In this document: positions 36,807 to 46,968 of the stretch, one piece after another | How positions within the stretch are numbered: position 1 is the stretch's first letter | Layout of the letters: each line of letters opens with the position of its first letter | NCBI RefSeq assembly: GCF_004137685.1 | Contig: NZ_QYBB01000004.1 | Location: 156,240 to 220,239, forward strand | Length of the DNA: 64,000 bases | Direction of reading: 5' to 3' | From: Lichenibacterium minor | GTDB lineage: Bacteria; Pseudomonadota; Alphaproteobacteria; Rhizobiales; Beijerinckiaceae | Program-made: the position numbers and the translations under genes | Notes under the pieces: model-generated | What the model was told of the DNA's origin: nothing | Database searches by the model: none | Seen by the model: the letters and a program-made list of their open reading frames with translations, nothing else

Positions 36807-37509
36807 CCTCAGCCCCGCCCCCCGGCACCCCGTCGCCCGACGGGATCGCCCGTCGGTGAGGATAGGCGGTAGCGGCCCGATGGTTAACCGCCCGTTGCGC
36901 CCGGGTCGCCGTTCCCACCCCGCTGTTGCCGGAAAGCGACGGTGGACCGCCAACTTGCCAAACTGCCGCGGCTGGCGCTATATTTCGCATGTCAAGGTCC
37001 CGACTCGGGCACGCCTCGCGGCGGCTCGCCTTCCAGGACCGGCTCGGACACCGATGGCCCGGCGCGCGCGCAGGGCATTCGCTTCGCGCGATTATCGGCC
37101 CGGGCTCGATCGGGCGGCACTCCGAACCTTCGGGCTCGCGTCGGACTTCCTTGGCAACGCGGCCGCAGTCGTCGGCCGTGCCGAGAGAGTCACCGCTCAT
37201 GGTCCGCCCGCTTCGGGGTCGTCACGCTTCCGCACCATCCGTCCCCGGCGCCGACGAGCGCCGGGGCGGCTGCGGGCCGCGCGCCGGCGCCGTTCGGACC
37301 CCCGCGCCGCCCGCGACGGCCGGCGCATCCGCATATCGGGAGCCGGTCCGGCTGCCGTGTCCCCCCATCCGGCCCTCAGCCTCCGCGCGACAGGCCGCTC
37401 CCACCCTCCGCCGCGCACCCCGCTCCACGCCCCTCGACGTCTCGCCAGCATCGCGCCTGCGGTCGACCCGTCGAGCCCCCGCGTGCGCCGCCTGACGAAC
37501 AGAGCCCCC
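36807..37509. other. amiC/rne divergent region and long rne leader
   Basis: 703 bases with no convincing gene; open frames here lack protein-like composition. A good vegetative promoter pointing to rne lies at 36955-36983, so the rne mRNA would carry an untranslated leader of about 520 bases. Long leaders are known for rne in enterobacteria, where they mediate autoregulation by RNase E; the same is plausible here but not shown. Many short GC-rich hairpins are possible within the leader. Confidence 0.55.
36955..36983 (+). promoter_or_regulatory. Probable rne promoter
   Basis: TTGCCA (36955-36960) and CTATAT (36978-36983) with a 17-base spacer; the best vegetative-sigma match I found here. Transcription would start near 36990, about 520 bases before the rne ATG. 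Confidence 0.6.
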
Positions 37510-40500
37510 ATGTCCAACAGCAAGATGCTCATCGATGCCGCGCACCCGGAAGAAACCCGGGTCGTCGTGCTCAAGGGTAACCGCATCGAGGAATTCGACT
37601 TCGAATCCGCCAGCAAGAAGCAGCTGCGCGGCAATATCTACTTGGCCAAGGTGACCCGCGTCGAACCCTCGCTGCAGGCCGCCTTCGTGGAATACGGCGG
37701 CAACCGCCACGGCTTCCTGGCCTTCTCCGAAATCCATCCCGACTATTACCAGATCCCGTTCGCGGACCGGCAGGCGCTGCTGGAAGAGGAAGCGCGCGCC
37801 CACCGCGACGAGGACGACGAGCCCCGCGAAAGCCGCGGCGGCGAGGGCCGGAGCAACGAAGGCCGGAGCGGCGAAGGTCGCGGCGGCGAGGGCCGGGGCG
37901 ACCGCAACGGGCGGCGCGGCGGCGAAGGCCGGAGCGGGCGCGGGGAAAGCCGCGGAGACCGCGAGCCCCGGGCCGACAAGGAGAACGGGGAAGCCGGCGA
38001 GAAGAGCGTCGAACGCTCCGCCCGCGAAGGCCGCGGGGACCGTGACGGAAGGGGCGGGCGCGAGGGCCGCGGCGAGCGCGGCCAGCGTCGCAGCCGACGC
38101 CATCGGCGCGACAATGCCCCGGCCACGGCCCTCGACCGGCGCGGGCCCGCCGACGAGAGCATCTCGGAGCCGGCCTTCGAGGCCGACGACGTCGTGACCG
38201 CCGCCGCGGTCGACCAGGACGCCGCCGTGTCGATGGACGCCGCCGCCGAAAGCGGCGAGTCCGCGCGCCTGGACGCCGATGCCGAAGCGCACGACGGCGC
38301 GGTCGCGCTCGGCACCGACGACGCCGTCGCGGACGAGCGGGTGTCGACCGCCGAGGGCGAGCCGGCCACGGGCGCCGACGAGACCACCGCGGACGACGGC
38401 GCGCCGCGATCCGAGATCGCCGCCGTCGAAGCGCAGGGCGCCGAGCCGCCCGCCTCGGACGTCGACGTCGTGGCCGCCGAAGCCCCGGCCGAGGATGCCG
38501 CCGAAACGGTGACGGCCGCCGCCGAGGAAAGCTACGTCGCCGAAGCCCATGCCGACGATGCGCCGCATGCCGGCGAGGCGCCCCATGAAGACGAGGCTGC
38601 CGACGTCGAGCCGGCGGTCGGGTCGGACCTGGCCGACGGCGGCGCGGCCCCTGCCGACCCCGTCGCCGAGGAGGCGGAGGTCGTCCCGGCCGAAGCGCGC
38701 GACGCCGACGAGGCGCGCGCCCCCGAGGGGGATGGTGCCGAGCACGAGGAGGAGCACGTCGAGCAGATCGGCGGCGACGCCCTGTCCGACGTGGCGCCGC
38801 GCCCCGTGCGCCTGCGCCGCCACTACAAGATCCAGGAGGTGATCAAGCGCCGCCAGATCCTGCTGATCCAGGTCGTCAAGGAGGAGCGCGGCAACAAGGG
38901 CGCGGCCCTCACCACCTACCTGTCCCTGGCGGGCCGCTATTCCGTGCTGATGCCCAACACCGCCAAGGGCGGCGGCATCTCGCGCAAGATCACCGACGGC
39001 GAGGACCGCAAGCGCCTCAAGGCCATCGCGGGCGAACTCGACGTGCCGGAAGGCATGGGGGTGATCCTGCGCACCGCGGGCGCGTCGCGCTCGCCGATCG
39101 AGGTCCGGCGCGATTTCGAGTACCTGCTGCGGATGTGGGAATCCGTGCGCGAGCTGACGCTGAAGTCGTCGGCGCCGACGCTGGTCTACGAGGAAGGGTC
39201 GCTGATCAAGCGCTCCATCCGCGACCTCTACTCGAAGGAGGTCGAGGAGGTCGTGGTGTCGGGCGAGGCGGGCTTCGCCGAAGCGCGCGACTTCATGCGC
39301 ATGCTGATGCCCGGCAACGTCAAGGCCGTGCAGGAATACCGCGATCCCCAGCCGATCTTCGCCAAGTCCGGCGTCGAAGCGCAGCTCGACGCGATGTTCT
39401 CGGCCCATGTGACGCTGAAGTCCGGCGGCTACCTGGTGATCAACCAGACCGAAGCGCTGGTGGCCATCGACGTGAACTCGGGCCGTTCGACGCGCGAACA
39501 TAACATCGAGGACACGGCGCTGCGCACCAACATGGAGGCCGCCGACGAGGTGGCCCGCCAGCTGCGCCTGCGCGACCTCGCCGGCCTCATCGTGGTCGAC
39601 TTCATCGACATGGAGGAGGGCCGCAACAACCGCGCCGTCGAGCGCCGCATCAAGGAAGCGCTGAAGAACGACCGGGCCCGCATCCAGATCGGCCGCATCT
39701 CCCACTTCGGCCTGCTGGAGATGTCGCGCCAGCGCATCCGCACCGGCGTGCTCGAAGGCTCGACGGTGGTGTGCCCGCATTGCGCCGGCGCCGGCACGGT
39801 GCGGTCGACCGCCTCGATCGCGCTCCACGTGCTGCGCCTCGTCGAGGACGCCCTGATCAAGGACGCGGCCTACGACCTCGTGGTGCGCAGCCGCGGCGAG
39901 GTGGCGCTCTACATGCTGAACCAGAAGCGCGCCAAGCTGGTCGAGCTCGAGCAGCGGTTCGGCGTCACCATCACGGTCGAGGGCGACCCGGCGCTGACCG
40001 GCATGGTCTACCATGCCATCGAGCGCGGCGAGCTCGCCACCCCGGCCGAGGCGCCCGCGCCGCGGCAGGACCTCGTGCGCGTCGACTCCATCGCGCCGAT
40101 CTTCGAGCCCGGCAGCGAGTTCGAGGACGAGGCCGTCGAGCCGGCGGCCGAGGAGGTCGAGGCCGAGAGCGACGCCGGCAGCGAGGGCGGTGAGACCGCT
40201 TCGGCCGACGCGGCCGAGGGCGGGGAGCGCCGCCGCAAGCGCCGCCGCCGGCGCCGCGGGCGGGACCGGGACGACGCGGGCGAGGTGTCGGGCGACGCCG
40301 CCCAGCCGTCCGACGAGGGCTTGGCCGCAGCGGCGGAGATCGACGGCGACGTGGCGCCGGAGCCCCTGCCGGCCATCGGCTTCTCGGCCGAACCGGACGG
40401 GACCGACGCCGTGGACGCGGAGGCGACCGTCGGCCTCGCCGACGACGCCGTCCCGGCCGAGGCGGCGACGGCGGACACCGCCCGCGTCGACGCGGCGGTG

Positions 40501-40971
40501 CCGGATGCGGTCCCGGTCGAAAGCCCCGCGTCGCCCGTCGAGGCCGAAGCGCCCGTGGTCGAGGAAGCGCCGAAGCGCCGGCGCTCGCGCCGCACCGCCG
40601 TGCGCGTCGAGGACGAGGCGGCCCCGGCCGCCGAGCCCGAGGCGACCGTCGAGGAGGCGCCGAAGCGGCGCAGGCGCCCGTCCCGCGCCCGGGATGCCGA
40701 GGTCGAGGCGACGCCCGCCGTCGAAGCCGCGCGCGAGGAGGAGCCCGTGGGGGCCCGCCCGTCCGCGGACCGGGACGTCGGAGCCGACACGGTCGAGCAC
40801 CACGCTCCGGCGGACGACGCGGCCGTGACCGCGGCGCCGGCGGAATCGACGGTCGACACCCTCGCGACCGCCGCCGATGCCGCGCCCGATGCCGCCTCCG
40901 CCGAGCCGCAGCCGGACCAGCCGAAGCGCTCGGGCTGGTGGCAGCGGGCCAAGTCGTCCTTCGGCGCATGA
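37510..40971 (+). CDS. rne: Ribonuclease E with very large S1-domain insertion
   Basis: 1153 residues. Main endonuclease of mRNA decay and rRNA/tRNA processing, and scaffold of the degradosome. Start: MSNSKMLIDAAHPEETRV. The S1 domain is split: after YQIPFADRQALLEEE (~95) there are about 335 inserted residues before VRLRRHYKIQEVI (~433). The insert is first Arg/Gly/Glu-rich (GEGRGGEG repeats), then acidic and Ala-rich. The 5'-sensor and DNase I-like catalytic core follow (AIDVNSGRSTREHNIEDTA; VVDFIDMEEGRNNRAVE), then the zinc-link CPHCAGAGT. The C-terminal ~300 residues are a charged, disordered scaffold with KRRRRRRGRDR and two KRRRS/KRRRRPS motifs. A 15-base-stem hairpin follows the stop. 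Confidence 0.95.
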   Translation: MSNSKMLIDAAHPEETRVVVLKGNRIEEFDFESASKKQLRGNIYLAKVTRVEPSLQAAFVEYGGNRHGFLAFSEIHPDYYQIPFADRQALLEEEARAHRDEDDEPRESRGGEGRSNEGRSGEGRGGEGRGDRNGRRGGEGRSGRGESRGDREPRADKENGEAGEKSVERSAREGRGDRDGRGGREGRGERGQRRSRRHRRDNAPATALDRRGPADESISEPAFEADDVVTAAAVDQDAAVSMDAAAESGESARLDADAEAHDGAVALGTDDAVADERVSTAEGEPATGADETTADDGAPRSEIAAVEAQGAEPPASDVDVVAAEAPAEDAAETVTAAAEESYVAEAHADDAPHAGEAPHEDEAADVEPAVGSDLADGGAAPADPVAEEAEVVPAEARDADEARAPEGDGAEHEEEHVEQIGGDALSDVAPRPVRLRRHYKIQEVIKRRQILLIQVVKEERGNKGAALTTYLSLAGRYSVLMPNTAKGGGISRKITDGEDRKRLKAIAGELDVPEGMGVILRTAGASRSPIEVRRDFEYLLRMWESVRELTLKSSAPTLVYEEGSLIKRSIRDLYSKEVEEVVVSGEAGFAEARDFMRMLMPGNVKAVQEYRDPQPIFAKSGVEAQLDAMFSAHVTLKSGGYLVINQTEALVAIDVNSGRSTREHNIEDTALRTNMEAADEVARQLRLRDLAGLIVVDFIDMEEGRNNRAVERRIKEALKNDRARIQIGRISHFGLLEMSRQRIRTGVLEGSTVVCPHCAGAGTVRSTASIALHVLRLVEDALIKDAAYDLVVRSRGEVALYMLNQKRAKLVELEQRFGVTITVEGDPALTGMVYHAIERGELATPAEAPAPRQDLVRVDSIAPIFEPGSEFEDEAVEPAAEEVEAESDAGSEGGETASADAAEGGERRRKRRRRRRGRDRDDAGEVSGDAAQPSDEGLAAAAEIDGDVAPEPLPAIGFSAEPDGTDAVDAEATVGLADDAVPAEAATADTARVDAAVPDAVPVESPASPVEAEAPVVEEAPKRRRSRRTAVRVEDEAAPAAEPEATVEEAPKRRRRPSRARDAEVEATPAVEAAREEEPVGARPSADRDVGADTVEHHAPADDAAVTAAPAESTVDTLATAADAAPDAASAEPQPDQPKRSGWWQRAKSSFGA

Positions 40972-40977
40972 CCGGAG

Positions 40978-41010
40978 CCGCCGCGCGGGGAGCACCTCCC
41001 CGCGCGGCGG
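40978..41010 (+). terminator. Hairpin after rne
   Basis: A perfect 15-base stem, 40978-40992 with 40996-41010 (CCGCCGCGCGGGGAG and its complement), loop CAC, 6 bases after the rne stop. Very stable, but no T-tract follows. Confidence 0.6.
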
Positions 41011-41118
41011 GCTCGCGGCGGATCGCGGCGGCGAGCCTTGGAAAGGCCGCATCGGCGCATCATGGACGTGAGCGAATCATCCGGGCCTGTCGCCCGCGCG
41101 GCACCTGAAGGGACGAGA

Positions 41119-41919
41119 ATGATGGAAGCTCGAAGCCGGCCGATCCCGGCGATCCGCTCCGCGCTCGCGGGACTGGGCCTGCTGGTCGCCGGCGTCCTCG
41201 GCACCGGTCCGGCCGCGGCGGCCGAGTTCACCCCGGCCCAGAAGGCCGAGATGGGCGGCGTGATCCGCGACTACCTGTTGCAGAACCCGGAGGTGCTGCA
41301 GGACGCGATGGCGGAGCTGGAGCGCCGCCAGAAGTCGCAGGAGGAAGCGAAGCGCTCCCAGGTGGTCGACGGCAATGCGGGCCAGCTGTTCGGCGGTCCG
41401 GGCGACGTCGTGCTCGGAAACCCCAAGGGCAAGGTCACGCTCGTCGAGTTTTTCGATTACAACTGCGGCTACTGCAAACGCTCGCTCGACGACATCGCCA
41501 AGCTGATGAAGACCGAGCCCGACATGAAGCTCGTGCTGAAGGACTTCCCCGTGCTCGGCCCGGGCTCCGTCGAAGCCGCCTACGTGGCCGGTGCGGCGCG
41601 CAACCAATTCAAGGGCGAGCAGTTCTGGCAGTTCCACCAGAAGCTGCTCGGCGGCCAGCACGGTCCCGTCGGCAAGGCGCAGGCGCTGGCCGTCGCCAAG
41701 GACATGGGCGCCAACATGGACCAGCTGGCGAAGGACGCGGCGAGCCCCGAGGTCAAGAGCTCGATCCAGGGCACCATGCAGCTCGCCGACGCCCTGGCCC
41801 TCACCGGCACCCCGTCCTTCGTGGTCGGCCACGACGTCGTGGTCGGTGCCGTCGGCTACGACGAGCTGAAGAGCCGCGTCGACAGCGTCCTGAAGTGCGG
41901 CAAGGCCGTCTGCTCCTGA
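41119..41919 (+). CDS. ScsC/Com1-like periplasmic thiol-disulfide protein
   Basis: 266 residues. Signal peptide about 1-35 (ending PAAAAEF). An N-terminal helical stalk (36-85, AEMGGVIRDYLLQNPEVLQDAMAEL) resembles the trimerisation region of ScsC/Com1 proteins. The thioredoxin/DsbA domain follows with CGYC (Cys116, Cys119) and the cis-Pro loop TGTPSFVVG. A final Cys pair near the C terminus (KCGKAVC) is an addition. Proteins of this type are disulfide isomerases or oxidases. Start ATG chosen at 41119; a second ATG follows directly. A GC hairpin then separates it from accB. Confidence 0.85.
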   Translation: MMEARSRPIPAIRSALAGLGLLVAGVLGTGPAAAAEFTPAQKAEMGGVIRDYLLQNPEVLQDAMAELERRQKSQEEAKRSQVVDGNAGQLFGGPGDVVLGNPKGKVTLVEFFDYNCGYCKRSLDDIAKLMKTEPDMKLVLKDFPVLGPGSVEAAYVAGAARNQFKGEQFWQFHQKLLGGQHGPVGKAQALAVAKDMGANMDQLAKDAASPEVKSSIQGTMQLADALALTGTPSFVVGHDVVVGAVGYDELKSRVDSVLKCGKAVCS

Positions 41920-41972
41920 CCGCGGCACCGGTTGGCTTTGTGGCCGATCATTCATTATGAGGACGTGACGCG

Positions 41973-41995
41973 CGCCGGGGCTTCCGCCCCCGGCG
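41973..41995 (+). terminator. Hairpin between the thioredoxin-like gene and accB
   Basis: CGCCGGGG (41973-41980) with CCCCGGCG (41988-41995), loop of 7 bases, followed by TCCTTCC. Located 54 bases after the upstream stop; probable terminator. Confidence 0.5.
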
Positions 41996-42053
41996 TCCTT
42001 CCATCCTCGCGGGGCTCCGCAGGCGGCCCGCCCACCCCCATCAGAAGACCTTT

Positions 42054-42577
42054 ATGCCCATGATCCGAAACGGCCTGCGGACGCGCCCCAAGGGGACCAA
42101 ACCGACGCCCGCCGGCACCGGCCCGACCGCCATCGACCCCGACCTGGTCCGCACGCTCGCCACGCTGCTGTCCGACAGCGACCTGGCCGAGATGGAGATC
42201 GAGAAGGGCGACCTTCGCATCAAGCTCGTGCGCCACACGGCCGTGACCTACGCGCCGCACATGCAGCAGCCCGTGATGGTGTCCGCCGCGCCCGCGCCGG
42301 CGTCCTTCCCGGCCGCCTCGGCTCCCGAGGCTCCCGCCGCCGACCACCCCGGCGCGGTGAAGTCGCCCATGGTGGGCACCGTTTATCGCCGGGCGAGCCC
42401 CGACGCGAAACCCTTCGTCGAGGTGGGCAGCGCCGTGAAGGCCGGCGAGAAGATCCTGCTCGTCGAGGCCATGAAGACCTTCAACGAGATCGTGGCGCCG
42501 CGGGCCGGCACCGTTTCCGCGGTGCTGGTGGAGGACGGGCAGCCGGTCGAATACGGGCAGCCGCTGCTCGTGATCGA

Positions 42578-42581
<4 letters not shown>
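42054..42581 (+). CDS. accB: Biotin carboxyl carrier protein of acetyl-CoA carboxylase
   Basis: 175 residues. Lys141 in [10 protein letters not shown] is the biotinylation site; the C-terminal biotinyl domain (about 98-175) has the expected SPMVGTVY start. A Pro/Ala linker precedes it, and the N-terminal part (27-62) holds the AccC-binding helix. AccB delivers carboxybiotin to AccAD for malonyl-CoA synthesis, feeding the FabD reaction encoded at 14 kb. Stop overlaps the accC start by 4 bases. Start may be 42054 or the ATG two codons later. Confidence 0.95.
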
Positions 42582-43936
<1,355 letters not shown>

Positions 43937-44070
43937 TCCCCGGTCTCCACGCCCCTGGGCTGTGGACGACCGGGCCGGACCGCCCCGCGACCGGTGCCCG
44001 CGGGCGCGCGGCGTGGCATGGGTTTCGCTCGACGCGACGGAACGCGTCCTCCGGGTTCCGCCCGCAGGAT

Positions 44071-44093
44071 CCCGGAAGCCGGCGGCTTCCGGG
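44071..44093 (+). promoter_or_regulatory. Hairpin just upstream of cynS
   Basis: A perfect 10-base stem, CCCGGAAGCC (44071-44080) with GGCTTCCGGG (44084-44093), loop GGC. It lies 135 bases after accC and 28 bases before the cynS start. It may terminate accC transcription or influence cynS translation; no T-tract follows. Confidence 0.4.
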
Positions 44094-44121
44094 TGCCGAG
44101 CCATCGCAAGGGGAGAACACC

Positions 44122-44610
44122 GTGAAGCGCGAAGACCTGACCGAGAAGCTGCTCGACATCAAGCGCGAGAAGGGCTGGACCTGGAAGCACATCCAGGACG
44201 AGATCGGCGGCCTGTCGCCCATCCTCATCACCGCCGCCTGCATGGGGCAGATGAAGTTGCCCAAGGCCCAGGCCCGCAAGGCGGCCGAGCTGTTCGGCCT
44301 CACCCTGTCCGAGGAGCGCATGCTGAACGAGCCGCCCTACCGCGGCTCCATCCCCAGCATGCCGCCGACCGACCCCCTGATCTACCGCCTCTACGAACTC
44401 GTGATGGTCTACGGCACGACCTTCAAGGAGCTGATCCAGGAAGAGTTCGGCGACGGCATCATGTCGGCCATCGACTTCAACATGACCATGGAGCGCGAGC
44501 CCAACAACAAGGGCGACCGAGTGAAGCTCGGCATGTCGGGCAAGTTCCTGCCCTACAAATACTACGGCAACGAGGACGGCGTGCCGGACTACGGCTTCAA
44601 GGAGCCGTGA
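44122..44610 (+). CDS. cynS: Cyanate hydratase (cyanase)
   Basis: 162 residues from a GTG start after GGGGAG. Converts cyanate plus bicarbonate to ammonia and CO2. The catalytic residues have the family spacing: Arg89 and Glu92 in [11 protein letters not shown] and Ser115 in GIMSAID. Compared with E. coli cyanase (156 residues) the active core is unchanged, but after FLPYKYY there is a 14-residue tail ([15 protein letters not shown] region). Followed by purine-catabolic genes in the same direction; it may recycle cyanate formed from carbamoyl compounds or urea. Confidence 0.96.
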   Translation: MKREDLTEKLLDIKREKGWTWKHIQDEIGGLSPILITAACMGQMKLPKAQARKAAELFGLTLSEERMLNEPPYRGSIPSMPPTDPLIYRLYELVMVYGTTFKELIQEEFGDGIMSAIDFNMTMEREPNNKGDRVKLGMSGKFLPYKYYGNEDGVPDYGFKEP

Positions 44611-44702
44611 TCGACGCGGCGCGGCCGCCCTTCTCAGGCCGCGCCCCGTTCTTTATCGTCGCGGCGCCGGGGCCGTCCCGGCGCCGACGAGGCCGCGACG
44701 CC

Positions 44703-45050
44703 ATGGGACGATTGTCCACGCATGTTCTCGACACGGCGCGGGGCCGTCCCGCGGCCGGCATCCCGGTCGCGCTGCACCGCATCGCCGACGACGGCGCCCG
44801 CATGCCGCTGGCCGACGCCGTCACCAACCGCGACGGCCGCACCGACGCGCCGCTCCTGGCCGGCGACGCCTTCGCGCCCGGCACCTACGAGCTGACCTTC
44901 TCGGTGGGGGCGTATTTCGAGGCCATCGCGCCCGGCGCGCCCTTCCTCGACAGCGTGCCGCTCCGCTTCACGCTGTCGGAGGCGGACGGCCACTATCACG
45001 TCCCGCTCCTCGTCTCGCCCTGGAGCTACTCCACCTACCGGGGATCCTGA
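44703..45050 (+). CDS. uraH: 5-hydroxyisourate hydrolase
   Basis: 115 residues, transthyretin-like. Hydrolyses 5-hydroxyisourate to OHCU, the step after urate oxidation. Motifs: [17 protein letters not shown] at the start (His7), a central Arg region, [19 protein letters not shown] at the end, with the diagnostic C-terminal YRGS. The stop overlaps puuE-uraD by one base (TGATG), so the three steps urate product to allantoate are coupled. Confidence 0.96.
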   Translation: MGRLSTHVLDTARGRPAAGIPVALHRIADDGARMPLADAVTNRDGRTDAPLLAGDAFAPGTYELTFSVGAYFEAIAPGAPFLDSVPLRFTLSEADGHYHVPLLVSPWSYSTYRGS

Positions 45051-46474
45051 TGGCAGACGGCTACCCGCGCGACCTCGTCGGCTACGGCGAGCACCCCCCG
45101 CACCCGCGCTGGCCCGGCGACGCGCGCATCTGCGTGCAGTTCGTCATCAACTACGAGGAGGGCGGCGAGAACAACGTGCTGCACGGCGACGCCGCGTCGG
45201 AAGCCTTCCTGTCCGAGATCGTCGGTGCCCAGCCCTGGCCGGGCCAGCGCCACGCCAACATGGAGTCGATCTACGAATACGGGTCCCGCGCCGGCTACTG
45301 GCGCCTGCACCGCATGTTCACGGAACGAGACATTCCCGTCACCGTCTACGCCGTGGCGTCGGCCCTCGGGCGCTACCCGGGCATCGTCGAATCGATGCAG
45401 CGTGCCGGGTGGGAGATCGCGTCCCACGGCCTGAAATGGATCGACTACCGCGACCACGCCCCGGAAGCCGAGCGTGCCGATATCGACGAAGCCGTGCGGA
45501 TCCACACGGAGCTGACCGGCGAGCGGCCGCTGGGGCTGTACCAGGGCCGGACCTCGATCAACACGCTGGGGCTCGGCTGCGAGGAAGGCGGTTTCCTCTA
45601 CCTGTCTGACGCTTACGCGGACGAGCTGCCCTATTGGATCGAGGGCGCGCCGGGGCCGCAGCTCGTGGTCCCCTACACGCTCGACGCCAACGACATGCGC
45701 TTCGCGACGCCCCAGGGCTTCAACAGCGGCGACCAGTTCTTCGCCTACCTGAAGGACAGCTTCGACACGCTCTACGCCGAAGGGGCGACTGCGCCCAGGA
45801 TGATGTCCGTGGGGCTGCACTGCCGCCTCGTGGGGCGGCCGGGCCGGGCCGCCGCCCTGGGGCGCTTCCTCGACTACGTGCGCGCGCACGACCGGGTGTG
45901 GCTGGCGCGGCGCGTCGACATCGCCCGTCATTGGATCCGCACGCATCCGCCCGCCGGTGGCTATCGCCCGAGCCGCATGGGCGAAGCGTTGTTCGTGGAC
46001 GTGTTCGGGGACGTCTTCGAGCACACGCCGGAGATCGCCCGGCGAGCTCACCGCGCCGGGCTCGGGGCGACCCAGGACACGGCCGATGGGCTCCACGCCG
46101 CGATGGTCGGAGCGCTGCGCACCCTGCCGCGCGACGCCCAGCGCGCCCTGCTCGACGCGCATCCCGATCTCGCCGGCCGCCTGGCGCTGGCGAAAGGGCT
46201 GACGCCGGACTCGACGGGGGAACAGGCCGGTGCCGGGCTCGACCGCTTGAGCGCCGTCGACCTCGCGCGCTTCACGGACCTCAATCGGCGCTACCGCGAG
46301 CGCTTCGGGTTTCCCTTCATCATGGCGGTGAAGGGCCGGAAGGCGGACGACGTCATGTCCGCCTTCGAGGAACGGCTGGAGAACGAGGCGGGCGAGGAGT
46401 TCAACCGCGCCGTCCTCGAAGTGGAGCGCATCGCGCTCCTCAGGTTGAGGGACCGCCTGCCCGCGACGGGATAG
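45050..46474 (+). CDS. Fused allantoinase (PuuE) and OHCU decarboxylase (UraD)
   Basis: 474 residues in two parts. Residues about 1-310 are a polysaccharide-deacetylase-fold, cofactor-poor allantoinase of the PuuE type (FVINYEEGGENNVLHGD, EYGSRAGYWR, IASHGLKWIDYRDH). Residues about 320-474 are OHCU decarboxylase (HPDLAGRLALAKGLT with the likely catalytic His, EQAGAGLDRLS, RYRERFGFPFIMAVKGR). Together with UraH upstream, this gives 5-hydroxyisourate to OHCU to S-allantoin to allantoate. The fusion occurs in other alphaproteobacteria. Uricase and allantoate-degrading genes are not in the window. Confidence 0.93.
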   Translation: MADGYPRDLVGYGEHPPHPRWPGDARICVQFVINYEEGGENNVLHGDAASEAFLSEIVGAQPWPGQRHANMESIYEYGSRAGYWRLHRMFTERDIPVTVYAVASALGRYPGIVESMQRAGWEIASHGLKWIDYRDHAPEAERADIDEAVRIHTELTGERPLGLYQGRTSINTLGLGCEEGGFLYLSDAYADELPYWIEGAPGPQLVVPYTLDANDMRFATPQGFNSGDQFFAYLKDSFDTLYAEGATAPRMMSVGLHCRLVGRPGRAAALGRFLDYVRAHDRVWLARRVDIARHWIRTHPPAGGYRPSRMGEALFVDVFGDVFEHTPEIARRAHRAGLGATQDTADGLHAAMVGALRTLPRDAQRALLDAHPDLAGRLALAKGLTPDSTGEQAGAGLDRLSAVDLARFTDLNRRYRERFGFPFIMAVKGRKADDVMSAFEERLENEAGEEFNRAVLEVERIALLRLRDRLPATG

Positions 46475-46582
46475 GATCCCAAACCTCCTCCGCGACGGAC
46501 AGGCCGATGCGCCTCCGTCGCGCCTCGCGAGCGGCCGCGCGCGTTCGCGCCTGCCGCCCGTCGAGACCTTCGACCGCTGGTA

Positions 46583-46891
46583 TCAGAGCGCGCGCAGGAT
46601 GCGGCGGATCGGGTGGCCGGGGAGACCGCGGCGGTAGCCGTAGCGGCGATGGCCGAAGGGACGGCGATAGCCGAAGCCGCGACGGAAGCCGAAGCCGCGG
46701 CGGTGGTAGCCGCGGCGGAAGTAGACCTGCTCGGTGGCCGCGGAGGCGGCAGGAGCGGCGGCTTCGATGGCGGCGGCACCGGCCATGGGCGTGGCGGCGG
46801 CCGGCTCGGCAGCCAGGGCGGCGGCGCCGAGGGCGAGGGCGGCGATCAGCGTTGTGGCGAGGGAACGGGACAAGGTCGAACACTCCATCAT
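46583..46891 (-). CDS. Small secreted Arg/Gly/Tyr-rich protein
   Basis: 102 residues. A clear signal peptide (MMECSTLSRSLATTLIAALALGAAALA, cleavage near residue 30) is followed by an Ala-rich spacer and a C-terminal segment of repeated YxRRG/GFRRG units (FRRGYHRRGFGFRRG...). Strongly basic with many Tyr and Phe. Similar unnamed secreted proteins occur in Methylobacterium-like bacteria; function unknown. Could bind anionic envelope polymers. Last gene before the convergent purine genes. Confidence 0.7.
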   Translation of the reverse strand: MMECSTLSRSLATTLIAALALGAAALAAEPAAATPMAGAAAIEAAAPAASAATEQVYFRRGYHRRGFGFRRGFGYRRPFGHRRYGYRRGLPGHPIRRILRAL

Positions 46892-46968
46892 GGGACAGCG
46901 CCCATCGAATGCCCTGCCCCGAAGGTCAGTTCCCGGTTCCTCCACGGCATGACGCGGAATGTGCCACT

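Noticed and set aside
36097..37509. 471-codon in-frame extension upstream of RNase E
   Set aside because: Composition is Arg/Pro/Ser-rich and overlaps the antisense amiC gene; the family N terminus begins at the ATG at 37510 and a promoter lies inside the extension.
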